Below are positions 13,719-25,655 of a stretch of DNA of 64,000 nucleotides, in pieces. Made by a program: the position numbers and the translations under genes. This DNA is from Phoebastria nigripes (lineage: Eukaryota > Chordata > Aves > Procellariiformes > Diomedeidae): NCBI GenBank assembly GCA_035582835.1, contig JAYKAV010002917.1:505341-569340 (forward strand), read 5' to 3'. Positions within the stretch are counted from its first letter, which is position 1; each line of letters opens with the position of its first letter. The notes below the pieces were generated by a model, which ran no database searches, was not told the origin of the DNA, and was given only the letters and a program-made list of their open reading frames with translations.

Positions 13719-13975
13719 TCATTTCTCAGTTTGGCTACACATGTCTGTAATTTAGTAATGGACAACTTCTTAACTCCTCTGTCCCTCTATAATTTGTTAA
13801 ATGGAAGCAATGATACTTCTCTTCCTGCTGATGACATTTGTGGGACCAAGTTCTTATTTTTGAAGCTCCCATTAACTATTGTGACTTGACTTATCATAGA
13901 CTTGTATTGACATTAATAATATTTATGCTTTTATTTACCAAATGAAAGATTTTTATTGCCAGTTTTGCACTACTC

Positions 13976-13996
13976 TTTTTTTTTTTTTTTTTTTTT
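13976..13996. repeat. Poly-T run (21)
   Basis: Homopolymer in block A, placed where block B has a 50-base T run. Confidence 0.9.
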
Positions 13997-13998
13997 AA

Positions 13999-14053
13999 TA
14001 AGACGGCATGCGAACTCAGATAGTGCCTGTGGTTCAGACGTGTGCATTTCCGT
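13999..14053 (+). other. Illumina P7/TruSeq adapter-like sequence (contaminant)
   Basis: The stretch reads AAGACGGCATGCGA, then about 16 bases, then GTGCCTGTGGTTCAGACGTG and TGCATTTCCG. The Illumina P7 oligo contains AAGACGGCATACGAGAT, followed by an index and then a read-2 primer with GTTCAGACGTGTGC and TCTTCCG. The 14-base GTTCAGACGTGTGC is a perfect match, and order and spacing fit an indexed P7 adapter with a few errors. The second copy of this block lacks the adapter cores. This is very probably library sequence built into the assembly at a homopolymer gap. Confidence 0.88.
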
Positions 14054-14150
14054 CCCCTAAGTGCAATTGTGAAAAACACAACCTCTGTCTACCAAATGGA
14101 AACCCTTATCTGGCAGCTGTTATCTTCTGGAAATATTATTCATTTAGTGT

Positions 14151-14165
14151 NNNNNNNNNNNNNNN
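14151..14165. other. Assembly gap (15 N)
   Basis: Fifteen undetermined bases between the two copies of the duplicated block. Confidence 0.99.
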
Positions 14166-14191
14166 TATTTATGCTTTTATTTACCAAATGA

Positions 14192-14249
<58 letters not shown>

Positions 14250-14396
14250 CCTCGTGGTGACTCAGATACTGCTGTTGGACTATATGGTAAGATGTTGGTC
14301 ACCTAAGTGCAATTGTGAAAAACACAACCTCTGTCTACCAAATGGAAACCCTTATCTGGCAGCTGTTATCTTCTGGAAATATTATTCATTTAGTGT
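14166..14396. repeat. Duplicate block B beside an assembly gap
   Basis: The second copy of 13920-14150, with a 50-base T run at 14196-14245 and a different middle segment (GACTCAGATACTGCTGTTGG). It continues smoothly into unique sequence on the right, so it is more likely than block A to be the true genomic version, although its middle may also be low quality. Confidence 0.8.
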
Positions 14397-16007
14397 AGCT
14401 AAACTGGGAGAGCTAGACTGGGAGAGGGAAAGAGAATAGCTGGAGAGTATTCATAATGTGTTCTCTCGATGAAATATCTGTTAATACACATTTAATTATC
14501 CAAATGATTAATAAAATCAATATCTATTCTCTTTGTGTTTATTAAGAGACAAATCTTCCTGACACGTCTCTTACAGAGAGTGATACATGCAAAATTAAAT
14601 TCCTAACACAGTAAGCTTGTAAATAATATTAAACCATTTTTAAACAGGGAGTTGTACTGTTGTGGTTAAATCTCTCTTCATATATTATCAGTTAATTTGC
14701 ATGTAAGAGTAATGGGTTAAATAGAGCCAAAGCAAAACAGGCACCTCATCAGGTTATGTACTAAATAGCCACAGGCATGAAATCTGAGCATCTGCAGAAT
14801 CTGCTGTGAAAGAAACATACCATGCTGTGTCAGTGGGGGACTGAAAACAGTGGAAATAGAAGTGTTTAAATCCAAAGGTGAGAAATGTTTTTGCTCTGAA
14901 TCTAAATTCAGTAAATCAAGATTATTGATATAAGGAGATTGAGGGAGATTCATAATTTTAAAAAAAGAAGAAAAAGAGAGAGGGGAAAAATAACAATGTC
15001 CTCCTCTTTTTTTTTTTTTTGTGTATGGAGTAATGGATAATCTTTCCATGCTCTTTTCACAAGGGAAATCCAGAAGTCTATGGGTGCTTTGGGACAATGA
15101 GACTGGATAAAATCATCTGTTAAACAGTAAATGGAGAAAAGTACTTAGTAGTCATCATGCTTATGTACAAGACTATTTTAATCATTATTTTTCTGTCAGG
15201 AGGTAATATTTTTCTTCGTAGTGTATTAACAGAATTATGTGGAATATTTTCTTTCTCAGAACAGATGTTGACAGCACCCAGGTTAAATGACAAATGTATT
15301 CCCCCAAGACAGGTACCACAGCTGAGAAAAGAGTACAGTCTGAAAAGTTTTACCTTCAGTGGGAATTGATTTAGAGAGTCTAGTTCTCAAGTTTTTGTTG
15401 TATCTGTGAGATAATTGGTCATCTTGGGCTGTTGTGATGAATTCCGTATTTAGGTCTCAACAAAGAAACATGCAGTCAATTGTTTTCATATATCAGAAAT
15501 AACCTAGAGGGGCTGATTCATTTTGGCAAGGATGATCTGCTGGGGATTGCAAGAGAAATTCAATCTACTAGGGAGAAATAAGAGACATGGTATACATTCT
15601 GGGCCACATGTCACAACATTTATCACTTTGAATAAAACAAAGGAAAAGTTTTAATGTGGGTGTTGCACATCCTCAGTCAATATTATAAAGTCTGAAAGTG
15701 ATGTTTTTCTTTCTCCATGTTACTCTTCCCATCGACCATGCCAATAGAGTTATTTCCAATATGTTCCCAAAGACTTCACGCTTAATATTTAGTCCTTAGA
15801 ACAAAAGGAGATTGATGACTTCAGCTGATTAATTTTTACTTTACTTTTTCATTCCCTGAAATTCTGGCCTTGCAATTTTTAAACTAAGACATAGCTGATT
15901 TTACAGGTATCATATAAGTGGCACTACTTGTAACTTATCATTCAGAGGTCTTATGATTTTGAATCAGCTTGTTCATTGGTCTGCACATGCTCATTTTAAT
16001 GAGTTAC

Positions 16008-16023
16008 ATATATATATATATAT
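16008..16023. repeat. (AT)n microsatellite
   Basis: Eight AT units in AT-rich sequence. Confidence 0.85.
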
Positions 16024-18885
16024 GACTACAGAATATATGTTATAATTTCACATGCAGTGGTCTGGACATGAAATTAAATAATTCATATAATATGTATCTT
16101 TATTTTTGAGAATATTAATGTGATTCTATTATTAAAATAAAGCTCTGAATAACTGTTAAGACAGAATATACATTAATTTATTGTATTAACAATACACTTT
16201 TACTTTGTGGTCAGGTAATGGCCAGGAATGGCAGGATTTGGATTAGTAAAATATTCTTCTGCTAAACTAGTTTGAAGGGAAGAATACGTATTTCAGTATC
16301 AGAGGTATTCAGAAATTGGTCTGTATCTTTGTCAAGGACATTTTTGAGAGCTATGCTTGACAGAGGAAACCAGAAAAGATTAATTTTTTTTGTGCACTTT
16401 GACATTGCCCATAATTTATAAGTCTTCCTTTTGCCTTATTGGCAGTAACTTTTTAAGTAATACAGCTCCATTGATAACACTGATTCCACAGCACAGCAAC
16501 TGTAGAAATTTTAATGGTGAAGAGCATGCAGAATATAAATGGAAAGGTGTGAAACAGATCTGATTGACTGCTAGAAAGAGTGGAAGACAAAATGATGGAT
16601 AGAAGTAATGGACATGACCAGCATTCAGCCATTCAGGAATCAGGGAAACAATGCATATGTTGGTACCATAATATAGAAATACATTCCGATGGAAGTGAAA
16701 TGTGTTTTTTTCCCCAAAAAAAGGGAGAAAGGGATCATATCTGTTCTAAATAGATGTGAATATTTAAGTGATGTTTGGGAACATTTTAGTTTCCTCAGTT
16801 CTAATGAAATACTTCGATGGAATTCACAGTTTTTCCTTGTTCCTATTTACTTCTATGTCACAATAACACAGGAGTAGTGAAATGATAACAGCTGCATTTC
16901 AAAGAAAGTCTCGCTAAAACTTCCAAAGCTGTAGGTCATTTCAGTATTTCAGGTCATGTACATCTGAAGTGAAAAGAATAATTTGAATGTTCACTTCACA
17001 GTGACAGCAAACAGGTTAAATGGCTGAGCTTCACAGTAAGTTGCCAAATAGACAAGGAAGGGTATTTTAGAAAACAGATTATTTTTTCTTTCACAAGTCC
17101 ATTGGTTTTGCTACAGAACTTTGAAACTCTCTCACACAGTCTAATGTACGGGATGCTTCCTTTCTCTTTTCTCTGGGTTCTCTGCCCTAGTACCTCTCAT
17201 TTCTGCTACTTAAATTACCACTGTTTGATGTAGTAAGGGGTTTGATATTTTTCAAAGTAGAAAATATTTTTAAGTTATTAGCCTGAGTTTCACAATATGG
17301 ATAATATTTTTAAATCTAACCAGTCATTTATTCTTCATCACTGACTTTTATTTAATTTTAAAGGCAAAATAATGTTTTCTAATTGATAACACTAGTGCAT
17401 CTGCATGGTGTTTCTGAAAACAAGTATGTTGTTCATTTTTAACACTGTCTCTGGAAGGAGAAAAAAATGCTGATCTTGTGATAAGGCCTCAGTTACTTAG
17501 CAGACTTATGTTTTCTGCTTCTACAGAGTACTACAGTCATGAATTTTCCTTTAGATACAAGTCCACTATCCTTCTCTGCTTCCAGTTCACCACCATTTTA
17601 ACTTGTTCTCGTTCTCTTGATGCATCAAACAAAAAGAATCATATGAAAGGTAAACAGAAACACCTCCTAGTCACACTGACATTTTCTACTTTCCACACAG
17701 AATTGGGGAAATGATTTAGTGTTTGATTCTCTGGACCTTTGATGTAAGTTTTGCATAAGACATTCATGGGTATTAATGCTTTTCATCTCTAAATTCCTGT
17801 TTCCCCCAAGCAAACACTGTATATGCGTATAGATAACAGCCTACATACTATCTGTATACATGGAAGTCTGGGTGAAAATGTGTATTTTACTTTAAAGTTT
17901 TTGATCACTTTTTATGTTAGAAAACTTTAGATGCTTCCAATCTCTCTTTCTAGATGAATTTTCTAAGCTCCTTGATTCCTTTTCATTGTTGTTTTATTGA
18001 AGTATTTCTCTGAATGCATGACTGTATTCATTCAATTTTTGCAAGCTTCAACAGAAAAAGCAGTCATTTCCTTTTCATTCCAATATATAAACTTGAGGAG
18101 AAGTTTACATTTTATTATATTACACTGTTCCAGAAAATCTGCCTGGTTGATGCTGCATTATTTTTCATTTTTTCAGCTTACTGAAGTCAATGATTCCAAT
18201 TTTAATGTTACTTATATGCCAGTGAGGAGATGGTAACCACATCAGAGGACTTCCCTACTAATATAGTTATGAAAACCAAGGATTTTCTGAGAGCAAACTA
18301 GCATTAGACATATAATTTCTTCAGGAATTCACATAATTATGTAAAGACAATCAAACATAATAGAGAGCAAGAGGATAAAAACACATGAATAAGTTGCAAT
18401 TAAATACATTGAAAAGCTATAGTGAGGAAGATCTGGGATATCCCTCAGTTCTCACTTCAAGGCTTCTTATATAATTGAAGTAGATATACAAATATGAGAC
18501 TGAAAGGATATGTGAGAGTGTATTTTAAAATAATCTTCAGTTTCATCTGGATTCCCCTGAAAACCAGTCTCTGAAAGTAAATCATACTCATTTTTGTTTT
18601 CTTTCTTCTTTACTTGATCTACCTAAAATGTTTCTTTTCTTACTGTGAATATGATCCAGAGCTTGCAGATTGCAGTACAATTTGCACAGAAGACAATGCA
18701 TTTTGTATTAAGTTGATATTTGGGCAGTTCTTCACACACAGATTATTCCATGGGTATCTGGAAAGTGATGATGTGACTTTTACATCAGAAACTTGTTTTC
18801 TTTTTTCTGGTAACTTGTCTCTGAAGCCATAAATTTTGTCTTAGCTAAAATCCATATAGGAGACAATCTCTTGCACCTATACTTC

Positions 18886-18912
18886 TTTTTTTTTTTTTTT
18901 TTTTTTTNNTTT
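18886..18912. repeat. Poly-T with two-base gap
   Basis: T homopolymer interrupted by NN at 18908-18909, an uncertain-length run in the assembly. Confidence 0.9.
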
Positions 18913-19420
18913 CACTAAACACACCTGTCAGTTTACATTTAATACTTAAAAGGAAGTTAGACTTTTTTTTTTATTCATTGATTATAAATCTTTCATTTAT
19001 TTCGTTGATGTAAGGCTTTTTATTAATAGAATGCTTTCATTGATTATAAGTCTGTATATAATCAGACACATCTTTTTTTTCTGTCATGTTTTTTCCCTTT
19101 ATCTTCAGGTTATGAATTTCTTCTAGTGAACTGCTTATACATTAATTTTTCAAAGTATTTTGTTCCACAGACAGAAGCATTTTTATGAGGCTGCTTTTGC
19201 GCTGAAATCCCTTCCCTGTTACATGAAGGGACACACTAACTAACATGTCGGATTATTTAGGCATTGTCAGTCTTAATGGCATGTTAAAAGAAAGAAGGAA
19301 AAGAAAAAAGCAAAAATGTTACAGAAAGTCCAGGTAAAGTTGCAAGATAGGTTTACTGTAAGGTATCTAAACCACAGGTGCTTCAAGGCATCTGCTCACT
19401 TTATCTGTTAACATTTACTC

Positions 19421-19632
19421 TGATTATAAACGTATATATGTTCACACTTATGTTTCATACATATATATACACCCCTAATATCTATTTATGTTTTTTATAT
19501 ATGTATGTATATGTTTGTTTGGGTTTTTTTACCTGCATTTATCTTCAGGTTGGAAATAATTGTTTCACAGTATATATATATATATATGTATGTATGTGTG
19601 TTATGTATATATGTACATGTCTGTGTATATAT
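19421..19632. repeat. TA/TG-rich simple sequence tract
   Basis: A degenerate mixture of TATA, TATG and TGTA units, including a perfect (TA)n core near 19571-19587. The short open frames over it on both strands are low-complexity artefacts. Confidence 0.75.
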
Positions 19633-22600
19633 AGTTTCCATTCTGTGAAATGCTTTTCAGAGTCATTAGTGAACCAGGAACATACTGACACATTGTAATG
19701 ATCCAGCTGAACTGTAAATGTCTTCATCTATATAGACATCCTAATTTGCTTTTGTTAAATAAGGGGGGCGGTTGCAGGTAAAAATTCCAGTTCATGAGAA
19801 ATTGCATCATTCTCCATGGACAGGGAATGTAGTTAAGGAGGTCCTGCCAAGAGCCTGAATACTGTGAGCAACTCTGCAGCGCTTAGAGAAACTCATAGGC
19901 TTCTACCAGAGATTTCACTTAAAATTTTTTTTCACTGTCAAGAATATTGTATTAGCTACATGAGAGACAGTTTATGTGGACCAAAAAAAGCACTAATATG
20001 ACTAAAACATGGCTCCTAAGTTGTGCTGTGCTTAACCTTTTTTGAGCCAGTCCCTCTACTGCATGCAGTATATGATACTTCAACTTAAATTCTTGTTCAA
20101 CTTTATTGCTTTTGGAGAATGAAAATTGAATGAAATTAAAACCCAGTATCTAGTAGTATACTTGTACTTTCTGATTATTTTCTTCAAAAGTGTTCATGGC
20201 TTACCCCTCTCAATCACTGTATACAGAATTAAGAATTTATGCAAATCTCCATATCTATCAGCAAGTCCTAATAATTATATATTATAGTTGTGCCTTATCT
20301 TGCAAATAGGAGCTCTAGAGTTTGTGATCTGAAAACCTCTCTATGTGGGGAAAGAGATAAATATCCATACACATTTTCCAGATTCCAGCTGGAATACCCT
20401 AAGGACTTTTACTGTCCTTCAACAGCCACTCCAGAAAGGCCAGGAACTCTTGGTTTTACAGGACATCTACCCTCCTCACATAGATATCTCAACTCTTATA
20501 GTATCACCATGACTGAATGCAGGATTTAAGCTGGAAAAACAACTGGAAGGTAGACTACCTCTATTTTAAGAAATTACACCACCAGTTACATTTTCCCTTT
20601 CAAATGTTCATTAAGTTGGAAAAGGAAAGACACAGTAATGTCACCTTTGTGATTGGGTGGTGCTGTATCTACATCTATATGATGCCATTATTGCCATTCA
20701 ATAAAGGGAATAAGAACAATACCAGTGCCTTGTGACTGATCCTGGAGTTATTTGCAGTTCCTCATTAAACATTTAATTTGTATACTTTGCTATCATAGTA
20801 GCCTTCTACTTGATCTAGAGTGAGGTTTCACACAGAGAAAAAAATATNTCTTGAATCATATTTTTATTGCTCTTGTACTAGTGCTTTATTGCTATTTGTA
20901 CAAGTGAGTTATCTAACTAGACTATATCCAAATTTAAAAACACATATTGTCTTTGTAATACTCGAACAACAAAGCAGAAATTATAAACAAGGGATTGTTC
21001 TCATATTATCACTGATCTTGGGGGGGGGAAGAAAAGAACATTAAATATTATATCCTTGAACAAATTTTCATCTAAAATATCTAAATAAGTATCCATATAC
21101 ATATATATACACACCAGACTGAAAAGTTGCTATGGTTCAGTTGTGAATATATGATTTTGTTCTGTTCTTTAGCAATATCTTCTAATGTTCCACTTTATAT
21201 TCCTCTACTGTCACATGGATAAAAGTTGGTATTTTCATTTACTTTTATTTTAAAGGTAATTCTGAAGTCAGTCAATTCTACAGTTCCTTTTCATTAAGCC
21301 TACACAAACATTTCTGGGTTTGTGTTTTGATGTATCTAAGCTTGCATTTATACTTCAAGATACTCTGAAATAAAGATGCAATCTGAATGTATCAAGGAAA
21401 GATTTCACATTGTAGTCTTAATTCTAGAGCAAATCCTTGGCACATCTGGTAATTGCATAAACATCATCTGGTACTATAATAACAGTTTCTTATACCTAAG
21501 TATGTTGTCAGTGTGGGCTGAATGGCTTTCATCTGATCTGGCAATTATAGGTGATGTTGACACTTGATACTTTTACAATACTTTCCTTTCTGTTGTGTAC
21601 GGACACTCACATGGACTATAAACAAACATTTTGTATGAAACAATTACATTTTTAGCAATAGGTTTGTATTTTGTATGTTTGTGCTAAGCCTATTATAAAA
21701 TAACCCTTAGGCCCAGACCAGCTAATTTAGACAGTAATAAATGTACTAAGTTGTGGCTAAAGTATGTGAGGAATTTTGTCTGAATTAATATAAAAATGTT
21801 GTGCAATGCTCATGTGAAAAGGGCACGTTCTGCCATGAACTGTAACCCATGCTGTTCATTATATAGTTAGGAATAAAATAATATAAAACAGTAATTATAA
21901 ACCTCTTGTTATAACATCTCTTATCAAAACCAAACATTATCAGAATATAAAAAAAAGATATCTTCTTTGCATATATATTTGTTTAAAATGTAGAAAGTTA
22001 TGTACGTACATTGGAGAAGAAAGTGGCTTATAAGAAGGATTTATGAAGTGAATGATGCTTTTATTGGGACTGTGTAAAGGAAAGAGAATCCTGGAAATGT
22101 AATAGGTTTTAATCACGCTGTGCAAATTGTTGATATTTTTGTTTTGGAGGTCAAATAGAATTTCAGGGAACAGTAGATTAACCCAAAATCTAGAAGACAA
22201 AAAAATTCTATGAGTGCTTCTTTTATTTAAAATATCCAGCAAACAAAGGTAATTTATTGCTTAGGAAGGAAAATTTTAATATTTGTTTAAAAAAAAAAGT
22301 TGAAGTCGTCTTTTTTTCTCTCTGTTTCTCTCTGTTTCTGTCTTTTTGTCCTTTGAGGAAGAAGTGAAGCTTCAAGCAAATGACTGAATTTAAATCTATT
22401 TCACTGGGGTTTTTTTGGTCTAGAATTAATTTCTTGATTTGATAAAGTATTTTTACAGAGCCTTATAAACAATTGAACTGGCAAAGTTCAATTCAATCAT
22501 CTTGTCTTTTAGATAATTGGATTAAGGTGTTAAGATTTTGCAAACCTCTGATTTTTAGTAGGCTGTGATGTTGTGCTAAAGAACAAATATATTGATCTGT

Positions 22601-22899
22601 AAATCATCTTTATCTTAAATTAAATGACTTTTCTCTTACTGTCTTAATTATTTGTGACCATTCTTCAAAGACTATCCAGTTTTAATGAGCACAAATTGAG
22701 CATTTTTTTCTTGTCTATTCCCTACTTTCAAGCTTGAAAAATTTGTACGTAAGTGCTATAAAGAATATTTCAGATATTTTCAAGTGTTATAAAAGTATCT
22801 GGGTTTTAAATGAACTATTCTGCAACGCTTGGATAGCATCTGGAAAGAAATCAGACCTTTAAGGAAAGAAAAGGTGGACAAAGAAGCTTCAAAGAAAGA

Positions 22900-22913
22900 T
22901 ATATATATATATA
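22900..22913. repeat. (AT)n microsatellite
   Basis: Seven AT units. Confidence 0.8.
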
Positions 22914-23486
22914 AAAGAAAATATTGTTATATGTATAAGATTTTGTAGATCCTGATTTTGTGCAGATGATACATCCTTTTTCTGATTTGTGGAGTTTAGT
23001 TTTATATCTTTTACATCAAGTTGTAAAATCTGTTTTGATTACAGATTATTTGCTTTAAAGTAAATCAACAGTCATATAATCAATGGAAGTCTTTACAAAA
23101 ATGGTCTCAATTTACAGCTGTTTTCTTGGAATCTCTGTACTAATATGTCTAGAGCTCACCAATAGTCTCAGTAACAAACTGCAGTAACGTGTGGGCCTAC
23201 CCCTGGTTTTGATGACTGTTTTCTGTCTTTTCATACAACAAAATATATTGTGATAAAGTATTTGGAGACAGTTTAATATTTTAAGGTAAGGAGGGCTTTA
23301 AACTAGGAATGATGGGGGAGGGAGACAGTTACTAGCAGCCCTGTGAGGGAGTGATGGACAGGATTGATGAGCAAAGGGACTGGAATGATGTGAATGAAAG
23401 GGAATGCAAAATCAACAAAATAGAGCTTAAGAGGGGTCACCTGCAGCATTTGCATGTAAGCAAGGAAGTGCCTACAAGTCACCGTT

Positions 23487-23717
23487 ATGGAAAAAAAACA
23501 ACCAGACTGTCTCTGGGAAATCAGCAGGTTGAGGTGCCTTTCTGAAGTGCATATACGCTGTGCACACGGCTCGGGAAATAAATATGAGGACTTAGAGATC
23601 TGCATGCCGTTGCAGTGCTGCAATCTTGTTGGGATCATGGAGACATGGTGGGATGGCTCCCATGACTGGAGTGTTACAGTGAGGGGATACAGGCTTTTTG
23701 GGAAGAACAGGCTGTGA
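23487..23717 (+). pseudogene. CR1 endonuclease, N-terminal remnant
   Basis: The frame contains VGIMETWWDGSHDW, matching the conserved catalytic-glutamate region (ETWWD) of CR1 apurinic-type endonucleases, then VRGYRLFGKNR, where it hits a stop. The next block (VALYVREQLE-type) continues in another frame at 23748. Confidence 0.8.
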
Positions 23718-23747
23718 ACACCTCCAGGAGAGGAAGTTGCCCTTTAT

Positions 23748-24398
23748 GTGAGAGAACAGCTGGAGCTCTGCCTGAGGATGGATGATGAGCCAAATGAGAA
23801 CTTATGGGTAAGGATTAAAGAGCAAACCAGTATGGGTGACATTGTAGTGGGTGTCTTCTGTAGGCCACCTGACCAGGAAGAACGAGTGGATGAGTCTCTC
23901 TACAGACAGATAGGAGCAGCCTCACATACTCAGGCCCTGGTCCTCATGGGGGACTTCAACCAGCCTGATATCTGCTGGAGGGACAATACAGCAGGGCATG
24001 AGCAATCCTGGAGGTTCCTGGAGAGAACTGATGACAAATTCCTGATCCAAGTGATAGAGGAGTCAATAAGGAGAGGTGCTCTGCTAGATATCATACTCAC
24101 AAAAAAGGAAGGGCTCATTGGGGATATGAAGATTAAAGGCTGCCTTGGCTGCAGTGACCATGAGATGGTGGAGTTCACGATCCTGAGAGGAGGTAGCAAG
24201 GCAAAAAGCAAGATTACAACCCTGGACTTCAGGAGAGCCAACTTTGGCTTCTTCAAGTATCTGCTTGGAAGAGTCCTGTGGGATAAGGCCCTGGAAGAAA
24301 GAGGGATCCAAGAAACCTGGTTAATAATCAAGGTCATATATTCAAGAGCAGTGTATCCCAACAAGCAGAGTCAGGCAAAAATGCCAGGAGGCTCCTGA
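23748..24398 (+). pseudogene. CR1 ORF2 endonuclease domain remnant
   Basis: A 217-codon open frame covering most of the CR1 endonuclease. Visible motifs are VVGVFCRPPDQEE (about residues 33-45), ALVLMGDFNQPDICW (63-77, catalytic Asp/Asn) and GCSDHEMVEF (134-143, catalytic Asp-His). In a live element this domain nicks target DNA to prime reverse transcription. Here it is cut off from its N-terminus by a stop near 23717 and from the RT by frameshifts and the LTR insertion. It is one of the best-preserved coding stretches in the window. Confidence 0.9.
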
Positions 24399-24458
24399 CA
24401 AAACTCAGACATAAAAAGGATGTATACAGAAGGTGGAAGCAGGGACAGGTAACCTAGG

Positions 24459-24662
24459 ATGAATACAGACACTGTCCGAGCATGCAAAGATGATGTTAGG
24501 AAAAACAAACCCGACCTGGAATTGAATCTGGCCAGGGACGTCAAAGAGAACAAGAAGGGCTTCTATAAGTATATAGGTAATAAAAGGAAAACTAGGGAAA
24601 ATGTGAGCCCACAGCTGAATGGGGCAGGGGACCTGGTGACACAGGACTTAGTGTCTTACTGA
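24459..24662 (+). pseudogene. CR1 ORF2 endonuclease-RT linker remnant
   Basis: The frame DVRKNKPDLELNLARDVKEN followed by KKGFYKYIGNKRKTRENVSP is the conserved CR1 linker between endonuclease and RT. It stops at 24662, just before the LTR insertion, and would lead into the RT domain that resumes at about 25.9 kb. Confidence 0.85.
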
Positions 24663-24866
24663 ATGCCTTCTTTACCTCAGTCTTTATTAGCAAGACTGGG
24701 TGGCAAGGTTTTGGTAGCGAGGGGGCTGCAGGAGTGGCTGCTGTGAGAAGATGCCAGAAGCATTCCCCATGTCCAACAGAACCAGTTCCAGCTGGCTCCA
24801 AGACGGACCCACTGCTGGCCAAAAGATGAGCCAATCAGCGACGGTGGTAACGCCTCTGCAATAACA

Positions 24867-24874
24867 TATTTAAG
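24867..24874 (+). promoter_or_regulatory. LTR TATA-like box
   Basis: TATTTAAG, conserved in the second LTR copy at 59297-59304, placed about 170 bases into the LTR where U3 promoters lie. Not known to be active. Confidence 0.55.
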
Positions 24875-25030
24875 AAGGGGAAAAAACTGCTGGGCAACAG
24901 CAGCCTGAGAAAGGAGTGAGAATATGTGAGAGAAACAACCCTGCAGACACCAAGGTCAGTGAAGAAGGAGGGAGAGGAGGTGCTCCAGGCACCGGAGCAG
25001 AGATTCCCTTGCAGCCCACGGAGGAGACCA

Positions 25031-25226
25031 TGGTGACACAGGTTGTCTCCCTGCAGCCCATGGAGGTCCATGGTGATGCAGGTTGTCGCCCTGCAGCCCG
25101 TGGAGGTCCATGGTGACGCAGGTTGTCGCCCTGCAGCCCATGGAGGTCCATGGTGACGCAGGTTGTCGCCCTGCAGCCCATGGAGGTCCATGGTGGAGCA
25201 GATATCCACCCTGCAGCCCGTGGAAG
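25031..25226 (+). repeat. 40-bp tandem repeat inside the LTR
   Basis: Units begin TGGTGAC/T at 25031, 25071, 25111 and 25151, exactly 40 bases apart, followed by a diverged fifth at 25191. Each carries CAGGTTGTCGCCCTGCAGCC and GGAGGTCCA. The other LTR copy has a single unit plus the diverged one, so three units were gained here. Because 40 is not a multiple of three, each unit shifts frame; the proline/glycine-rich frames over it are artefacts. Confidence 0.92.
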
Positions 25227-25649
25227 ACCCCACACCAGAGCAGGTGGATGTGCCCTGAAGGAGGCTGTGACCCCATGGAGAGCCTGCGCTAGAGCAGGCT
25301 TCTTGCAGGACCTGTGACCCCATGGAGAGGAGCCCATGCTGGAGCACGTCTTCTGGCAGGACCTGTGACCCCATGGGGGACCCATGTTGGAGCAGTCCGT
25401 TCCTGAAGGACTGTACCCCATAGAAAGGACCCACGCTGGAGCAGAGGAAGAGCATGAGGAGGAAGGAGCGGCAGAGACAACGCGTGATGAACTGACCACA
25501 ACCCCCATTTACTGTGCCCCTGCGCCGCTTGGGGACAGGAGGTAGAGAAATCAGGAGTGAAACTGAGCCCAGGAAGAAGGGAGGAGTAGGGAGAAGATGT
25601 TTTTAGATTTGTTCTTATTTCTTATTATCCTACTCTGGTTTTAGTTGGC

Positions 25650-25655
25650 AATAAA
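25650..25655 (+). terminator. LTR poly-A signal
   Basis: AATAAA, at the same place in the second LTR copy (60049-60054), about 190 bases before the LTR end. Confidence 0.6.

Larger units (their letters stand above)
13920..14150. repeat. Duplicate block A beside an assembly gap
   Basis: This 231-base block corresponds position by position, at a constant offset of 246, to 14166-14396. The outer parts (13920-13954 and 14056-14150) are near identical to the second copy; the middle differs and contains a 21-base T run and adapter-like sequence. The two copies are separated only by 15 Ns. The best reading is one locus assembled twice, not a biological duplication. Confidence 0.85.
14397..23282. 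other. AT-rich sequence with simple repeats, no recognised gene
   Basis: Nearly 9 kb with no recognised gene or transposon. It holds (AT)n at 16008-16023 and 22900-22913, a mixed TA/TG tract around 19420-19632, a poly-T with two Ns at 18886-18912, and (TTTCTCTCTG)n-like sequence near 22315-22345. A splice-like open segment at 15260-15312 (plus) is discussed under rejected items. Confidence 0.5.

Noticed and set aside
15260..15312. Plus-strand exon-like segment with a good acceptor (TTTTCTTTCTCAG) and donor (GACAG then GTACCA), reading QMLTAPRLNDKCIPPRQ
   Set aside because: It is 53 bases long and isolated, with no partner exons in phase nearby. A few such pairs are expected by chance in 64 kb.
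19378..19727. Frames of 60-106 codons on both strands
   Set aside because: They lie on a TA/TG simple-sequence tract and are Tyr/Ile/Val low-complexity peptides.
24835..25508. Long minus-strand frames of over 200 codons rich in Gly, Pro, Ser and His
   Set aside because: They read the GC-rich LTR and its 40-bp repeat in antisense. The same kind of frames appear over the other LTR copy, and no domain is recognisable.
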